Positions 23,057 to 32,505 of a stretch of DNA of 64,000 bases are shown one piece after another. The notes beneath the pieces were generated by a model, which worked only from the letters and a program-made list of their open reading frames with translations, had not been told where the DNA came from and did not search any database. The first letter of the stretch is position 1; each line of letters begins with the position of its first letter. The translations under genes and the position numbers were made by a program. This DNA comes from Streptomyces atratus (lineage in GTDB: Bacteria > Actinomycetota > Actinomycetes > Streptomycetales > Streptomycetaceae): positions 1 to 64,000 of the forward strand of contig NZ_FPJO01000013.1 in NCBI RefSeq assembly GCF_900119365.1, given 5' to 3'.

Positions 23057-23698
23057 ATGCAGGACAGGGCGCGCGCGACCCGAAGGGCTCTACTGGAAGC
23101 CGCAGCACACCTTTTCGTTGAACAAGGGTACGCACGGACAAGCATCAATGAGATCAGCGACCTTTCGGGGCGCACCAGCGGAGCCGTCTACTTCCACTAC
23201 TCCAGCAAGGAGAAACTCGCACTGGCGGTCGTGCGCGAACAGTTCGCAGCCTGGACGTTGTTGGCCGACCGTTATGCCGCCCCCGGGGTCCCGCCGCTGG
23301 AGAAGCTGGTCGCCCTCAGCTTCGATATCGCCAAGGCACTGCGCGACGACGTCATGACCCGGGCCGGCGCGCGTCTGTGGGCTGAGCGCCGCACCATCGA
23401 CGTCGCCATACCCACGCCCTTCGCCGTCTGGACAGCTGCCGTCACGCGCCTTCTGGCCGAGGCGCGTGCCGACGGCGAACTGGCCGAGGAAGTCGAGCCG
23501 TCGGGCACCGCCGCGACGTTGGTGTGCGCGTTCTTCGGGCTGTACGACCTCACCGAGGAGATGGCGGAGCATGAGGATCTCTCCGACCGGCTGCACCGGT
23601 GGTGGCTGCTGATCCTGAAGGCGTTGCAGGCACGCCCCGAGCCCGCCGCCCTGGTGGCGCGGGCCCTGGCGCACCACCGGCCGACGCCCACCGGGTGA
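23057..23698 (+). CDS. TetR-family regulator, gamma-butyrolactone-receptor-like
   Basis: A 213-residue regulator. Residues about 3-50 form the TetR helix-turn-helix (RALLEAAAHLFVEQGYARTSINEIS, then GAVYFHYSSKEKLALAVV). Its length and the central RLWAERRTIDVAIPTPFAVW segment, with the conserved Trp of the ligand pocket, fit the ArpA/ScbR group that senses gamma-butyrolactone signals or late-stage antibiotics. No ScbA-type butyrolactone synthase lies in the window, so it may be a pseudo-receptor. It is the nearest regulator upstream of the 24357-33516 biosynthetic operon and is a plausible controller of it. ATG 23057 follows GAGGGCGGAACACAT. Confidence 0.9.
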   Translation: MQDRARATRRALLEAAAHLFVEQGYARTSINEISDLSGRTSGAVYFHYSSKEKLALAVVREQFAAWTLLADRYAAPGVPPLEKLVALSFDIAKALRDDVMTRAGARLWAERRTIDVAIPTPFAVWTAAVTRLLAEARADGELAEEVEPSGTAATLVCAFFGLYDLTEEMAEHEDLSDRLHRWWLLILKALQARPEPAALVARALAHHRPTPTG

Positions 23699-24147
23699 AC
23701 CTCCCGGCCGAACCGTCGGTCCCGGTCTCCACAGAGACGTGCCGCACCCGTGACGCCGCCACCGGGCTCGATCACCAGCCGGTCATGCGGCGCAAGGCTG
23801 TAGCGGTCCGGCTCCGTCCTGCACAATCGCTTCGTGATACGTCAGCCGCACTATGACACCAGCGGGTGAATGGTCTCGGAGGCTGACCAGGATCACTCTG
23901 CTGGCTCGCGGGCGTACCTCGCTGATCGGGTGACATCAGATGGTTGCGGCCGCGCGTGCCACCGCGCCACCACTGAGAAGCGCGCGGATGTCGCTCCGTC
24001 GCCCCACAACTGCGATGCGCCGGACGTCGTCACCGCCCGCGCCCCTGCGCAGCCCCTTCCGGATCAGGCATGCACCACTCGCATGCAGTACATCGAGGCG
24101 CATGCGCAGTTCGCCGTACCGCCGGGCAAGGTCGTGGACGAGGCGTG

Positions 24148-24249
24148 AACCGGGAGAGCTGCTGCCGCACCGGTGCGGCCGAGTTCGAGTGGCAGCCCGA
24201 CGGTGGTCGGCTAAGACTGAGGCAGCGGTTCGGGATACCGGACAACTGA
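24148..24249 (+). pseudogene. 33-codon relic of a TauD/SyrP-like dioxygenase
   Basis: Reads RESCCRTGAAEFEWQPDGGR and on to LRLRQRF before TGA at 24247. It aligns with VERYCRANAISFEWQPDGGL and RTRQRR of the dioxygenase encoded at 30227-31231, and 23 bases (TTCGAGTGGCAGCCCGACGGTGG) are identical between the two. The rest of the 658-bp gap 23699-24356 holds no supportable gene. Confidence 0.6.
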
Positions 24250-24356
24250 TCCCGACCTCGTGAATTCCGGACCACTCGCTCCGGCCATCGAAAAACGCGA
24301 GTACGGGGCGCCGACCGTAATGGCGGCGACGCTCGAAAGTTCCTCAAGGAGCTCGC

Positions 24357-26885
24357 ATGGAGGAGAAATCCCTCGACGTCTTGACGCCCGGGCCGGATGA
24401 ATCCGCGGTCGGTATACGCAAGTACACCAGCCCGGAGACCGGCATCGAGAAGGACCTCGCAGAGGTGCTGGCTGACGTCATGTGCGTCGAACGGGTGCCG
24501 ATCGACGGCCATTTCTTCGATGACCTCGGCGCCAACTCTTTGGTAATGGCCCATTTCTGCGCACGTGTCAGGAAGCGGGCGGACCTTCCCTCGGCGTCGA
24601 TGAAGGACATCTACCGGCATCCGACGATCCGCAGCCTGGCGACGGGGCTCGCGAATGCCGCGCCCGTCGAGCCGTCGGTCCCGGCACCGACCGAGGTGGT
24701 GACCCCAGTCCGCACGGTGCGGTACGCACTGTGCGGAACCCTGCAGTTCCTGCTCTTCCTGGGCTACTCGTTCCTCGCCGGGCTTGTTGCCGACCGAGGC
24801 TATTCCTGGGTCTCCGCCGGGTCGGGTGTGATCGATGTCTACCTGCGGTCGTTCGTCTTCGGGGGCGTCGGCCTCGTCGCTCTCTGCACCTTCCCCATCG
24901 CGGCCAAATGGCTCCTCATCGGCCGTTGGAAACCGCGCGAGTTCCCGGTCTGGGGTCTGACCTATCTGCGCTTCTGGACCGTCAAGGTGCTGATCCACGC
25001 CAACCCGATGATGTTCTTCGTCGGCAATCCCTTGTACGTGCTGTACCTGCGAGCGCTGGGCGCACGGATCGGCAAAGGGGTCACGATCCTCTCCCACAGC
25101 GTTCCGGTCTGCCCCGACCTGCTCACAGTCGGTGCCGGCACGGTGATCCGCAAGGACTCGTTCTTCCTCTGCTACCGGGCGCACGCCGGCCGTATCCAGA
25201 CCGGCCGGGTCACCCTCGGCCGGGACGTGTTCATCGGCGAGAAGACCGTGCTCGACATCGACACGTCGATGGGTGACGGGGCTCAACTCGGCCACACGTC
25301 CACGCTGTACAGCGGCCAGGCGGTGCCGGGCGGTCAGCGCTGGCACGGGTCCCCGGCACAGCTCACGCAGCACGACTACCTGAGGATCGAGCCGGCCACA
25401 TGCGGCACGCTGCGCCGGGCCGGCTTCGGTCTCATCACCGTGTTTCAGTTGTTCTTTCTCTACGTGCCACTGGCTGTCGGGGGCGCGTACATGCTGGTAA
25501 CCCTGGTGCCGGCGCTGCACGACCGGCTGGAACCGGGCACGGTGCAGCTCACATCGCCGGATCTCTACATCGACGCGCTGCTCCTTTCCCTGCTGCTGTT
25601 CTTCGGCTTCGTCGTCGTGGGCCTGACCGTGATGTTCACTGTTCCGCGCCTGCTGAACCTGGTCGTCAAGCCGGACAAGGTCTATCCGCTGTACGGGTTT
25701 CACTACTCGGTGCACCGGGCGATCGGGCGCATGACCAACATCAAGTTCTTCACATGGCTGTTCGGTGACAGCTCCTACATCGTCCACTACTTGCGCGGCA
25801 TCGGATACGACCTGTCCCGGGTCGAGCAGACCGGGTCGAACTTCGGCACGGAAGTGCAACACGAGACCCCGTTCCTGTGCTCGGTCGGGAGCGGGACGAT
25901 GGTCGCCGACGGGCTCTCCATCGTCAACGCCGACTATTCGAGCACGTCGTTCCGGGTGTCCCGGGCCTCGATCGGGGCATACAGCTTCCTCGGGAACAAC
26001 ATCGCCTATCCCTCGGGGGCCAGGACAGGCGAGAACTGTCTCCTCGCGACGAAGGTGATGGTTCCGCTCGAGGGCGAGGTGCGCGAGGGGGTGGGACTGC
26101 TCGGCTCGCCGTGCTTCGAGATTCCCCGGTCGGTCGAGCGTGATTCCCGGTTCGACCATCTGCGCACCGGTGACGAGTTGCGCCGCAGTCTCGCTGCGAA
26201 GAACCGCTACAACATCCGCTCGATGGTCTTCTTCCTTCTCGTGCGGTGGCTGCACTTCTTCGTGCTCACGATGTTCGGCCTGGCGAACGCCGAGCTGTAC
26301 GACTCCTACGGGCATGTACTGATCGCCGCATTCCTGGTGTTCAGCCTCGGGTTCACCGCCGTCTATTTCGTACTGGTGGAGCGCGGCATCGCGGCATTCC
26401 GCGCGCTGCAACCACAGGTGTGCTCCATCTACGACCCCTACTTCTGGTGGCACGAGCGCCTCTGGAAGGTGCCCGACACCTACCTCAACATCTTCAACGG
26501 CACGCCTTTCAAGAACGTGATCTGGCGGATGCTGGGGGTTCGGATCGGCAGCAGGGTCTTCGATGACGGCTGCTATATGACGGAGCGGACGCTCACCACC
26601 ATCGGGAACGACTGCACGCTCAATGCGGGAAGCAAGGTCCAGTGCCACTCGCAGGAGGACGGCACCTTCAAATCCGATCGCAGCACCCTCGACGCCGGCT
26701 GCACCATCGGCGTGGGAGCCCATGTCCATTACGGCGTGACGGTGGGCGCCGGCGCGGTGCTCGCACCCGACTCCTTCCTCATGAAGGGCGAAGAGGTCCC
26801 CCAGCACGCACGCTGGGGAGGAAACCCCGCCACGGAGATGCGAGACGCCCCCCATCAGCCCGAGGCGCTGACGCGGGAGGGATAG
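24357..26885 (+). CDS. carrier protein fused to Pls-type membrane condensing region
   Basis: An 842-residue membrane protein. Residues about 25-95 are a carrier domain with an intact phosphopantetheine Ser (FFDDLGANSLV, Ser about 60). The rest alternates hydrophobic segments with three hexapeptide-like domains (about 225-330, 480-600 and 690-830), for example the turn series TIGVGAHVHYGVTVGAGAVL. This is the TIGR02353-type NRPS terminal region that in epsilon-poly-lysine synthetase (Pls) follows A-T and joins amino acids one at a time. Here it has its own carrier but no adenylation domain. The next gene supplies A-T-TE, so the enzyme seems split. Inferred role: membrane-bound elongation or capping of a diaminoacid peptide. 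AAGGAGCTCGC precedes the ATG. Confidence 0.87.
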   Translation: MEEKSLDVLTPGPDESAVGIRKYTSPETGIEKDLAEVLADVMCVERVPIDGHFFDDLGANSLVMAHFCARVRKRADLPSASMKDIYRHPTIRSLATGLANAAPVEPSVPAPTEVVTPVRTVRYALCGTLQFLLFLGYSFLAGLVADRGYSWVSAGSGVIDVYLRSFVFGGVGLVALCTFPIAAKWLLIGRWKPREFPVWGLTYLRFWTVKVLIHANPMMFFVGNPLYVLYLRALGARIGKGVTILSHSVPVCPDLLTVGAGTVIRKDSFFLCYRAHAGRIQTGRVTLGRDVFIGEKTVLDIDTSMGDGAQLGHTSTLYSGQAVPGGQRWHGSPAQLTQHDYLRIEPATCGTLRRAGFGLITVFQLFFLYVPLAVGGAYMLVTLVPALHDRLEPGTVQLTSPDLYIDALLLSLLLFFGFVVVGLTVMFTVPRLLNLVVKPDKVYPLYGFHYSVHRAIGRMTNIKFFTWLFGDSSYIVHYLRGIGYDLSRVEQTGSNFGTEVQHETPFLCSVGSGTMVADGLSIVNADYSSTSFRVSRASIGAYSFLGNNIAYPSGARTGENCLLATKVMVPLEGEVREGVGLLGSPCFEIPRSVERDSRFDHLRTGDELRRSLAAKNRYNIRSMVFFLLVRWLHFFVLTMFGLANAELYDSYGHVLIAAFLVFSLGFTAVYFVLVERGIAAFRALQPQVCSIYDPYFWWHERLWKVPDTYLNIFNGTPFKNVIWRMLGVRIGSRVFDDGCYMTERTLTTIGNDCTLNAGSKVQCHSQEDGTFKSDRSTLDAGCTIGVGAHVHYGVTVGAGAVLAPDSFLMKGEEVPQHARWGGNPATEMRDAPHQPEALTREG

Positions 26886-26930
26886 CAGCTCCGTCCTTCT
26901 CGGCGCGGAACAGCACGGTAGCGAAGGCGA

Positions 26931-29900
26931 ATGGAAAGAGACGGCCAGATGGGAATGCAAGCGCAGGCCGACCGGGAATTCTGGCGCGATGTGCTCGTCG
27001 CCGGCGGATTCACCGAAATCCCGCGGTGGACGCTCAATCCGGTGAAGGGCATCGACGAACACGAGGCGCCGATCCCGGACGACGTCGTGGCGGCGTTGGA
27101 ACGGCTCGCCGAGGAACTGGCGCTGCCGCTCGACTCGGTGCTGCTGGCAGCGCACGCCAAGGTGATCGCCGCATTGTCCGGCGAGCACGAGGTCGCGACC
27201 GGATATGTCGGTGCGGAAGGCGACCGGCCGCTGCTGTGCCGGCTGACGACCGAGCCCGACTCGTGGCGGACGCTGCTGCTGGACGCCCATCGAGTCGCGT
27301 CGGAACTGCTGTCGCACAAGGACTTCCCGGTCGATGAGCTCAGGCGCGAACTGGGCCTGGCCGAGCCGTCGATCGAGGTCGTGTTCGATCCGCATGGCAT
27401 GGGCGGCGAAGTCACCCGTAACACCGTGTTGTGGGTGGGATTCTCGCAACGCGGCGGCCACCTTGTGCTGCGGCTGCGGTACCGGACCGACGCGCTCGAC
27501 GAGGACTGCGCCGTCAGGATCGCCGGTTACCACCTCACCGCACTCGCGCTGATCGCCGCCGATCCGGACGCCGAGCACGGGCGGCAGAGCCTGCTCTCCG
27601 CCGGGGAACTCCACTTCCAGCTCGAAGAACTCGCCGGTCCGCGCCGGGAACTGCCGGACCACCGGTTCCACGAACTGTTCGAGCAGCGGGTGGCGTCACA
27701 CCCGGACGCCGTCGCCGCGGTGCACGGGGAGCTGCAACTGACGTACCGAGAACTCAACGCGCGCGCCAACCGGGTGGGCCGGGCCCTGCTGGCGCGGGGA
27801 CTGCGCCCCGAGGATGCCGTCGCGGTGGTGACCGAGCGCAACCTGGACTGGATGGCCGCCGTCCTCGCGGTCTTCAAGGCCGGCGGCGTGTACCTGCCCA
27901 TCGAGCCGCATTTCCCGGTCGACCGCCTCGCGACCATGCTCTCCCGCGCCGCATGCGGGCTCGTGCTGACCGAACCCGGCAGCACCGCCACGCTCGACCA
28001 GGCCCTCGGCTCACTGCCCGGGGTCCGGAAGCTCTTCGTCGGCGCGGCCTACGAGGAAGACCATCCCGACGATGATCTGGGCCTCCCCGTCGCTCCGGAC
28101 CAGCTCGCCTACATCTACTTCACCTCCGGCTCCACAGGTGAGCCCAAGGGCGCGATGTGCGAGCACGCGGGCATGCTGAACCACCTCTACGCCAAGATCG
28201 ACGACTTGGGGATCGGCGAGGGACAAGTGGTCGCCCAGACCGCGCCCCAGTGCTTCGACATCTCGCTGTGGCAGCTGGTGTCCGGGCTCCTGGTCGGGGG
28301 GCGGACCCTGCTGGTGGAGCAGGAGGTGATCCTGAACGTCCAGCGGTTCGTCGACAAGATCGTCGACGGCCGGGTCGCTGTCCTCCAGGTCGTACCCTCC
28401 TACCTGGACGTGGTCGTGTCCTGGCTGAATCAGCACCCCCGCGAGCTGCCGGACCTGCGGTGTGTGTCGGTCACGGGCGAGGCGCTGAAGAAGGAGCTCG
28501 TGCAGCGCTGGTTCGCCGCCCAGCCCGGGATCAAGCTGGTCAACGCCTACGGGCTGACCGAGACCTCGGACGACACCAACCACGAGGTCATGGACCGCGT
28601 GCCCTGCGGAGACCGGGTCCTGCTGGGTCCCGCGGTCAACAATGTGCACGTCTACGTCGTCGACGAGCACCTGGTCCCGGTGCCGCTCGGAGCCCCCGGT
28701 CTGATCGTCTTCTCCGGCGTCTGCGTCGGCCGCGGATACGTCAACGACCCCGAGCGCACCCGGCAGGCCTACCTGGCCGATCCGCACCGTGAGGGCGCCC
28801 GTCTCTACCGGGGCGGCGACTACGGCCGCTGGACGCCCGAGGGAAAGCTGGAGTTCCTCGGCCGCCGCGACACCCAGGTGAAGATCCGTGGCTTCCGGAT
28901 CGAGATCGGCGAGATCGAGAACACCCTGTTGCAGGTGCCCGGTGTCCGCGACGGTGCGGTCGTGGTCGCCGAGCGGGCCGACCGGAGCAAGCACCTGGTG
29001 GCCTTCTACTCCGGTCGGCGGCCGCTCGATGTCGACATCGTGCTGGACCGGCTCGGTGCGTCGCTGCCCGCGTACATGGTCCCGTCGGCCTTCCACTGGC
29101 GGGAGACTCTGCCGCTGACGGCCAACAGCAAAATCGACAGAAGGACTCTGCAGGCACTCGCCGGAGAACTCGGTGTCGTCCGGGGCGACTTCCACGCGCC
29201 GGATACGCCGACCGAGCAGCAGTTGGCGGCCGCCTGGGCGAAGGTACTCGGCATCCCGCAGAACCAGATCGGACGGCGGGACCACTTCTTCGACCGGGGC
29301 GGCACGTCGCTGTCGGCAGTGAAGCTGGCCATCGTCCTGGACCGTGCTGTGTCCCTCAAGGACGTCACCCGGCACCCGGTCCTCGCCGATCTGGCCGGGC
29401 TGGTCGACGGCAGGTCCGAGCGGCGTGGCGGGCTGCTTCAGCCGCTGTCGGAATCGGACGGTGCGCAGACCGCGGCCCTGGTGTGCTTCCCCTACGCCGG
29501 CGGCAACGCGGTGAACTTCCAGCCGATGGCCAGGGCACTGCCGGACGGTGGACCGGCGGTCTACGCCGTCGAGCTGCCCGGTCACGACGTGGCCGCCGAG
29601 AGCGAGCCGCTCGCGCCGATGACGCAGGTGGTCGAGCAGGTCGTCGACGAGATCACCGGGCGCGGTCTGACCAGGGTCCTGCTGTGGGGCCACTCCTCGG
29701 GCGCCGCGCTGGCCGTGGAGACAGCCAGAAAGCTGCGGGAGCGCGGGGTGGACGTCCAACGGGTGTTTCTCGGCGCGCAACTGCTCGGTGACGCCGAGGA
29801 CCGGCGCGCCACCGTCGACGAGATGGCCGGGCGGAGCAACGCCGAGATCGCCGCGAACCTGAGTGCGGACGGCGGCTGCACCGCACTCGGTGAGCTGGGT

Positions 29901-30203
29901 GCGCAGCACGCCGAGCACGTCGGCGCCGCCTGCCGGCACGACTGTGTGTCCGCTCATCGCTATTTCACCGACGCCCTGGAGCGCCCGCCCGCTCAGAAGC
30001 TGTCCGTGCCGGTCACCGTGGTCGTGGCCGCGGACGACCCGAGCACGGCGGATTACCCGCGCCGGTACCGCGACTGGCAGCTTCTGGCCGGACAGGTCGA
30101 CCTGCACGAGCTCGCCGACGGCGGCCACTACTTCCTGCGTACCCGTCCGGCCGAGGCGGCAAAGGCCGTGCTGCAGGCCACCGAATTGTTCGCTTCTTCC
30201 TGA
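26931..30203 (+). CDS. NRPS: truncated C - A - T - TE, diaminoacid-type A domain
   Basis: A 1,090-residue cytosolic synthetase. Residues about 15-225 resemble only the later part of a C domain and contain no HHxxxDG box, so condensation by it is unlikely. The A domain spans about 245-730 (YFTSGSTGEPKG near 393). Its pocket reads by eye D-I-W-Q-S-T-A-D-D, resembling codes I associate with diaminobutyrate or diaminopropionate; an Asp pair suits a side-chain amine. T follows (RGGTSLSA, Ser about 793). A thioesterase ends the protein: GHSSG near 919, Asp in AADDPS near 1033 and His in GGHYF near 1063. The predicted substrate is L-2,3-diaminopropionate from the two downstream enzymes. It starts 45 bp after the Pls-like gene; ATG 26949 is an alternative. 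Confidence 0.9.
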   Translation: MERDGQMGMQAQADREFWRDVLVAGGFTEIPRWTLNPVKGIDEHEAPIPDDVVAALERLAEELALPLDSVLLAAHAKVIAALSGEHEVATGYVGAEGDRPLLCRLTTEPDSWRTLLLDAHRVASELLSHKDFPVDELRRELGLAEPSIEVVFDPHGMGGEVTRNTVLWVGFSQRGGHLVLRLRYRTDALDEDCAVRIAGYHLTALALIAADPDAEHGRQSLLSAGELHFQLEELAGPRRELPDHRFHELFEQRVASHPDAVAAVHGELQLTYRELNARANRVGRALLARGLRPEDAVAVVTERNLDWMAAVLAVFKAGGVYLPIEPHFPVDRLATMLSRAACGLVLTEPGSTATLDQALGSLPGVRKLFVGAAYEEDHPDDDLGLPVAPDQLAYIYFTSGSTGEPKGAMCEHAGMLNHLYAKIDDLGIGEGQVVAQTAPQCFDISLWQLVSGLLVGGRTLLVEQEVILNVQRFVDKIVDGRVAVLQVVPSYLDVVVSWLNQHPRELPDLRCVSVTGEALKKELVQRWFAAQPGIKLVNAYGLTETSDDTNHEVMDRVPCGDRVLLGPAVNNVHVYVVDEHLVPVPLGAPGLIVFSGVCVGRGYVNDPERTRQAYLADPHREGARLYRGGDYGRWTPEGKLEFLGRRDTQVKIRGFRIEIGEIENTLLQVPGVRDGAVVVAERADRSKHLVAFYSGRRPLDVDIVLDRLGASLPAYMVPSAFHWRETLPLTANSKIDRRTLQALAGELGVVRGDFHAPDTPTEQQLAAAWAKVLGIPQNQIGRRDHFFDRGGTSLSAVKLAIVLDRAVSLKDVTRHPVLADLAGLVDGRSERRGGLLQPLSESDGAQTAALVCFPYAGGNAVNFQPMARALPDGGPAVYAVELPGHDVAAESEPLAPMTQVVEQVVDEITGRGLTRVLLWGHSSGAALAVETARKLRERGVDVQRVFLGAQLLGDAEDRRATVDEMAGRSNAEIAANLSADGGCTALGELGAQHAEHVGAACRHDCVSAHRYFTDALERPPAQKLSVPVTVVVAADDPSTADYPRRYRDWQLLAGQVDLHELADGGHYFLRTRPAEAAKAVLQATELFASS

Positions 30204-30226
30204 GTCTCAGTCGAAAGGAGATCGAG

Positions 30227-31231
30227 ATGTCGTCCACATCCACGGCGTCGCTGGTCGACGTGGAACTGGAATCCGGCAAACCCCCACGGCTGCGGGCCGA
30301 GGCCACCGGCGACGCGCCGGCCTGGGCGGCCGAGCGCCGGGACGCGCTGCGCGCAGTCGTCGCCGAGCACGGTTCGGTCCTGGTCCGCGGCCTCGGGCTG
30401 CGTGACGCGGCCGAGACCGGAGCCGTCTTCTCGAAGCTGGCCACCGGTCTGATGACCGAGCGGGAGGCCTTCGCGCCCCGGGAGGCCTACTCCGACGGGG
30501 TGTACTCCTCATCGAAGTGGCCGCCGAACCAGCCCATGTGCATGCACCACGAGCTGAGCTACACGCTTGAGTTCCCCGGCCTGATGATGTTCGCCTGTCT
30601 CAGCGCTCCCCCCGAAGGCGGGGCGACCGCGGTGGCCGACTCACCGACCGTGCTCGACGCGCTGCCCACCGAGCTGACCGAGCGGTTCGAGCGCGAGGGC
30701 TGGCTGCTGACCCGCAGCTACAACGACGAGATCGGCGCGTCCGTCGCCGAGGCCTTCGGCACCGAGGACCGGGGCGCCGTCGAGCGCTACTGCCGCGCCA
30801 ACGCGATCTCGTTCGAGTGGCAGCCCGACGGTGGACTGCGCACCAGACAGCGCCGCAGCGCCGTGGTGCGCCACCCGGTCACCGGCCGACGCTGCTGGTT
30901 CAATCAGATCGCGTTCCTCAACGAGTGGACGATGGCCCCCGAGGTGCACGAGTACCTGGTGGACGTCTACGGCGCCGACGGGCTGCCGTTCAACACCCGC
31001 TTCGGCAACGGCGACCCGATCGGCGAGGACGTCGTGCAGCTGCTCAACAGCGTCTACGAGGCGAACACCGTACGCGAACCGTGGCAGGCCGGCGACCTGA
31101 TGATCGTCGACAACGTCCGCACCGCGCACAGCAGGGAGCCCTTCGAGGGACCGCGCGAGGTGCTGGTCGCCATGGCCGATCCGGTGCGTCTGGACGACTG
31201 CTCGCCGACCGTGGAGGTGACCGCGCGATGA
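30227..31231 (+). CDS. TauD/SyrP-like Fe(II)/2-oxoglutarate dioxygenase
   Basis: A 334-residue non-heme iron oxygenase of the TauD/TfdA fold, closest in appearance to SyrP-like NRPS-associated hydroxylases. Metal ligands: His and Glu of the HxE motif in MCMHHELSY (near residue 106) and the distal His in RTAHSREPF (near 303), followed by the Arg that holds 2-oxoglutarate (GPREVLVAM). SyrP-type enzymes hydroxylate the beta-carbon of a carrier-bound amino acid, so hydroxylation of Dap, or of a residue on one of the two carriers here, is the likely job. AAAGGAGATCGAG gives a strong ribosome site. It starts 23 bp after the NRPS stop and overlaps the next gene by ATGA. Confidence 0.9.
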   Translation: MSSTSTASLVDVELESGKPPRLRAEATGDAPAWAAERRDALRAVVAEHGSVLVRGLGLRDAAETGAVFSKLATGLMTEREAFAPREAYSDGVYSSSKWPPNQPMCMHHELSYTLEFPGLMMFACLSAPPEGGATAVADSPTVLDALPTELTERFEREGWLLTRSYNDEIGASVAEAFGTEDRGAVERYCRANAISFEWQPDGGLRTRQRRSAVVRHPVTGRRCWFNQIAFLNEWTMAPEVHEYLVDVYGADGLPFNTRFGNGDPIGEDVVQLLNSVYEANTVREPWQAGDLMIVDNVRTAHSREPFEGPREVLVAMADPVRLDDCSPTVEVTAR

Positions 31232-32298
31232 CAGCCGTCGATTCCACCCCGAGAAAGCCCGCAGGGGTCGCACCGGTCACCGTGCCACCGTTCGCGGTGA
31301 TCTCCGGTGCCCAGGTCCAGCGCACGCTGCACGGATGCGAGAAGCGGATCACGGAGCTGGTCGAGGCCACCTACCGGGTGCACGGCTCCGGTGATTCGGT
31401 GAACCCGCCGTCGTACTTCCTGCGTTTCCCCGACCGCCCGTCCTCCCGGATCATCGCGCTGCCCTCCTCGATCGGTGGGAAGACACGGGTGGACGGCCTG
31501 AAGTGGATCTCCAGCTTCCCGGAGAACGTAGCGGCCGGTATTCCAAGGGCATCGGCGGTGCTGATCCTCAACGATCACGACACCGGCTACCCGTTCGCCT
31601 GTCTGGAGAGTTCGATCATCAGCGCCACCCGGACGGCCGCGTCGGCGGCGTCGGCGGCCGACTGGCTCAGCCGCGACCGGCCGCGACCGACGCGCGTCGG
31701 GTTCTTCGGGGTGGGCTTGATCGCCCGCTACATCCACACCTTCCTGGTCGGCACCGGCTGGTCGTTCGACGAGATCGGCGTACATGACCTGTCCGCCGAA
31801 AGCGCGGCAGGCTTCCGGTGCTACCTGGAGCAGTCGGACACCGTCGGCCGGATCACCGTGCACGACAGCGCCGAGCAGTTGATCCGAAACAGCGACCTGG
31901 TCGTCTTCGCCACGGTCGCCGGTCAACCACACGTCAGTGACCTGTCTTGGTTCGCACACAATCCGCTGGTGCTGCACGTGTCGCTGCGCGACCTCGCGCC
32001 GGAGATCCTGCTCGCCTCGACCAACATCGTCGATGATGTCGAGCACTGCCTCAAGGCCGACACGTCGCCGCATCTGGCCGAGCAGCTCACCGGCAACCGG
32101 GATTTCCTGCACGGCACGTTGGACGACGTGATGGCCGGGCGGGTGACGGTGCCGACGGACCGGCCGGTGGTGTTCTCGCCCTTCGGCCTCGGGGTGCTCG
32201 ACCTCGCGGTGGGCAAGTACGTCTACACCGAAGTGGCCCGCAATGGAGAGTTGTACGTCGTCGACGACTTCTTCCACGAGATGAGCCGGTACGGATGA
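31228..32298 (+). CDS. sbnB: SbnB-like diaminopropionate synthase (ornithine-cyclodeaminase family)
   Basis: A 356-residue NAD-dependent enzyme of the ornithine cyclodeaminase/mu-crystallin fold. The dinucleotide motif GFFGVGLIARYIHTFL (near residue 170) and the KWISSFPEN substrate segment (near 92) are clear. In siderophore and viomycin-type pathways SbnB (VioK) oxidatively splits N-(1-amino-1-carboxyl-2-ethyl)glutamate, giving L-2,3-diaminopropionate and 2-oxoglutarate. The latter is the co-substrate of the dioxygenase encoded immediately upstream. The start ATG overlaps the preceding stop (ATGA), indicating translational coupling. The SbnA partner is the next gene, which makes this assignment firm. 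Confidence 0.92.
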   Translation: MTAVDSTPRKPAGVAPVTVPPFAVISGAQVQRTLHGCEKRITELVEATYRVHGSGDSVNPPSYFLRFPDRPSSRIIALPSSIGGKTRVDGLKWISSFPENVAAGIPRASAVLILNDHDTGYPFACLESSIISATRTAASAASAADWLSRDRPRPTRVGFFGVGLIARYIHTFLVGTGWSFDEIGVHDLSAESAAGFRCYLEQSDTVGRITVHDSAEQLIRNSDLVVFATVAGQPHVSDLSWFAHNPLVLHVSLRDLAPEILLASTNIVDDVEHCLKADTSPHLAEQLTGNRDFLHGTLDDVMAGRVTVPTDRPVVFSPFGLGVLDLAVGKYVYTEVARNGELYVVDDFFHEMSRYG

Positions 32299-32505
32299 GC
32301 CGGGCGAGAGCGCAGGAGGCTCCTTCAAGGCCGACCCCGGGCGAGACCACCAGGTCACGTCGCAGCAGGTCCTGACGCACGAGACAGCGGCCGCTGGCAC
32401 AGGGCCCCGCCCCGCCGGTTGGAGACGGGGTCCCGCCCGCACAGGCGAGGAGCCCGCCCACGGCCGGATGGTTCCGAAAGTGCTCTGCACCAGACAGAGG
32501 AGACC

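Noticed and set aside
23870..24148. 92-residue plus-strand open frame before the Dap operon
   Set aside because: Its composition is irregular, it has no ribosome site or motif, and it runs into the dioxygenase relic in another frame.
24030..27671. 1,213-residue minus-strand open frame
   Set aside because: Antisense to the Pls-like and NRPS genes, which have clear domains; its composition is that of a shadow frame.
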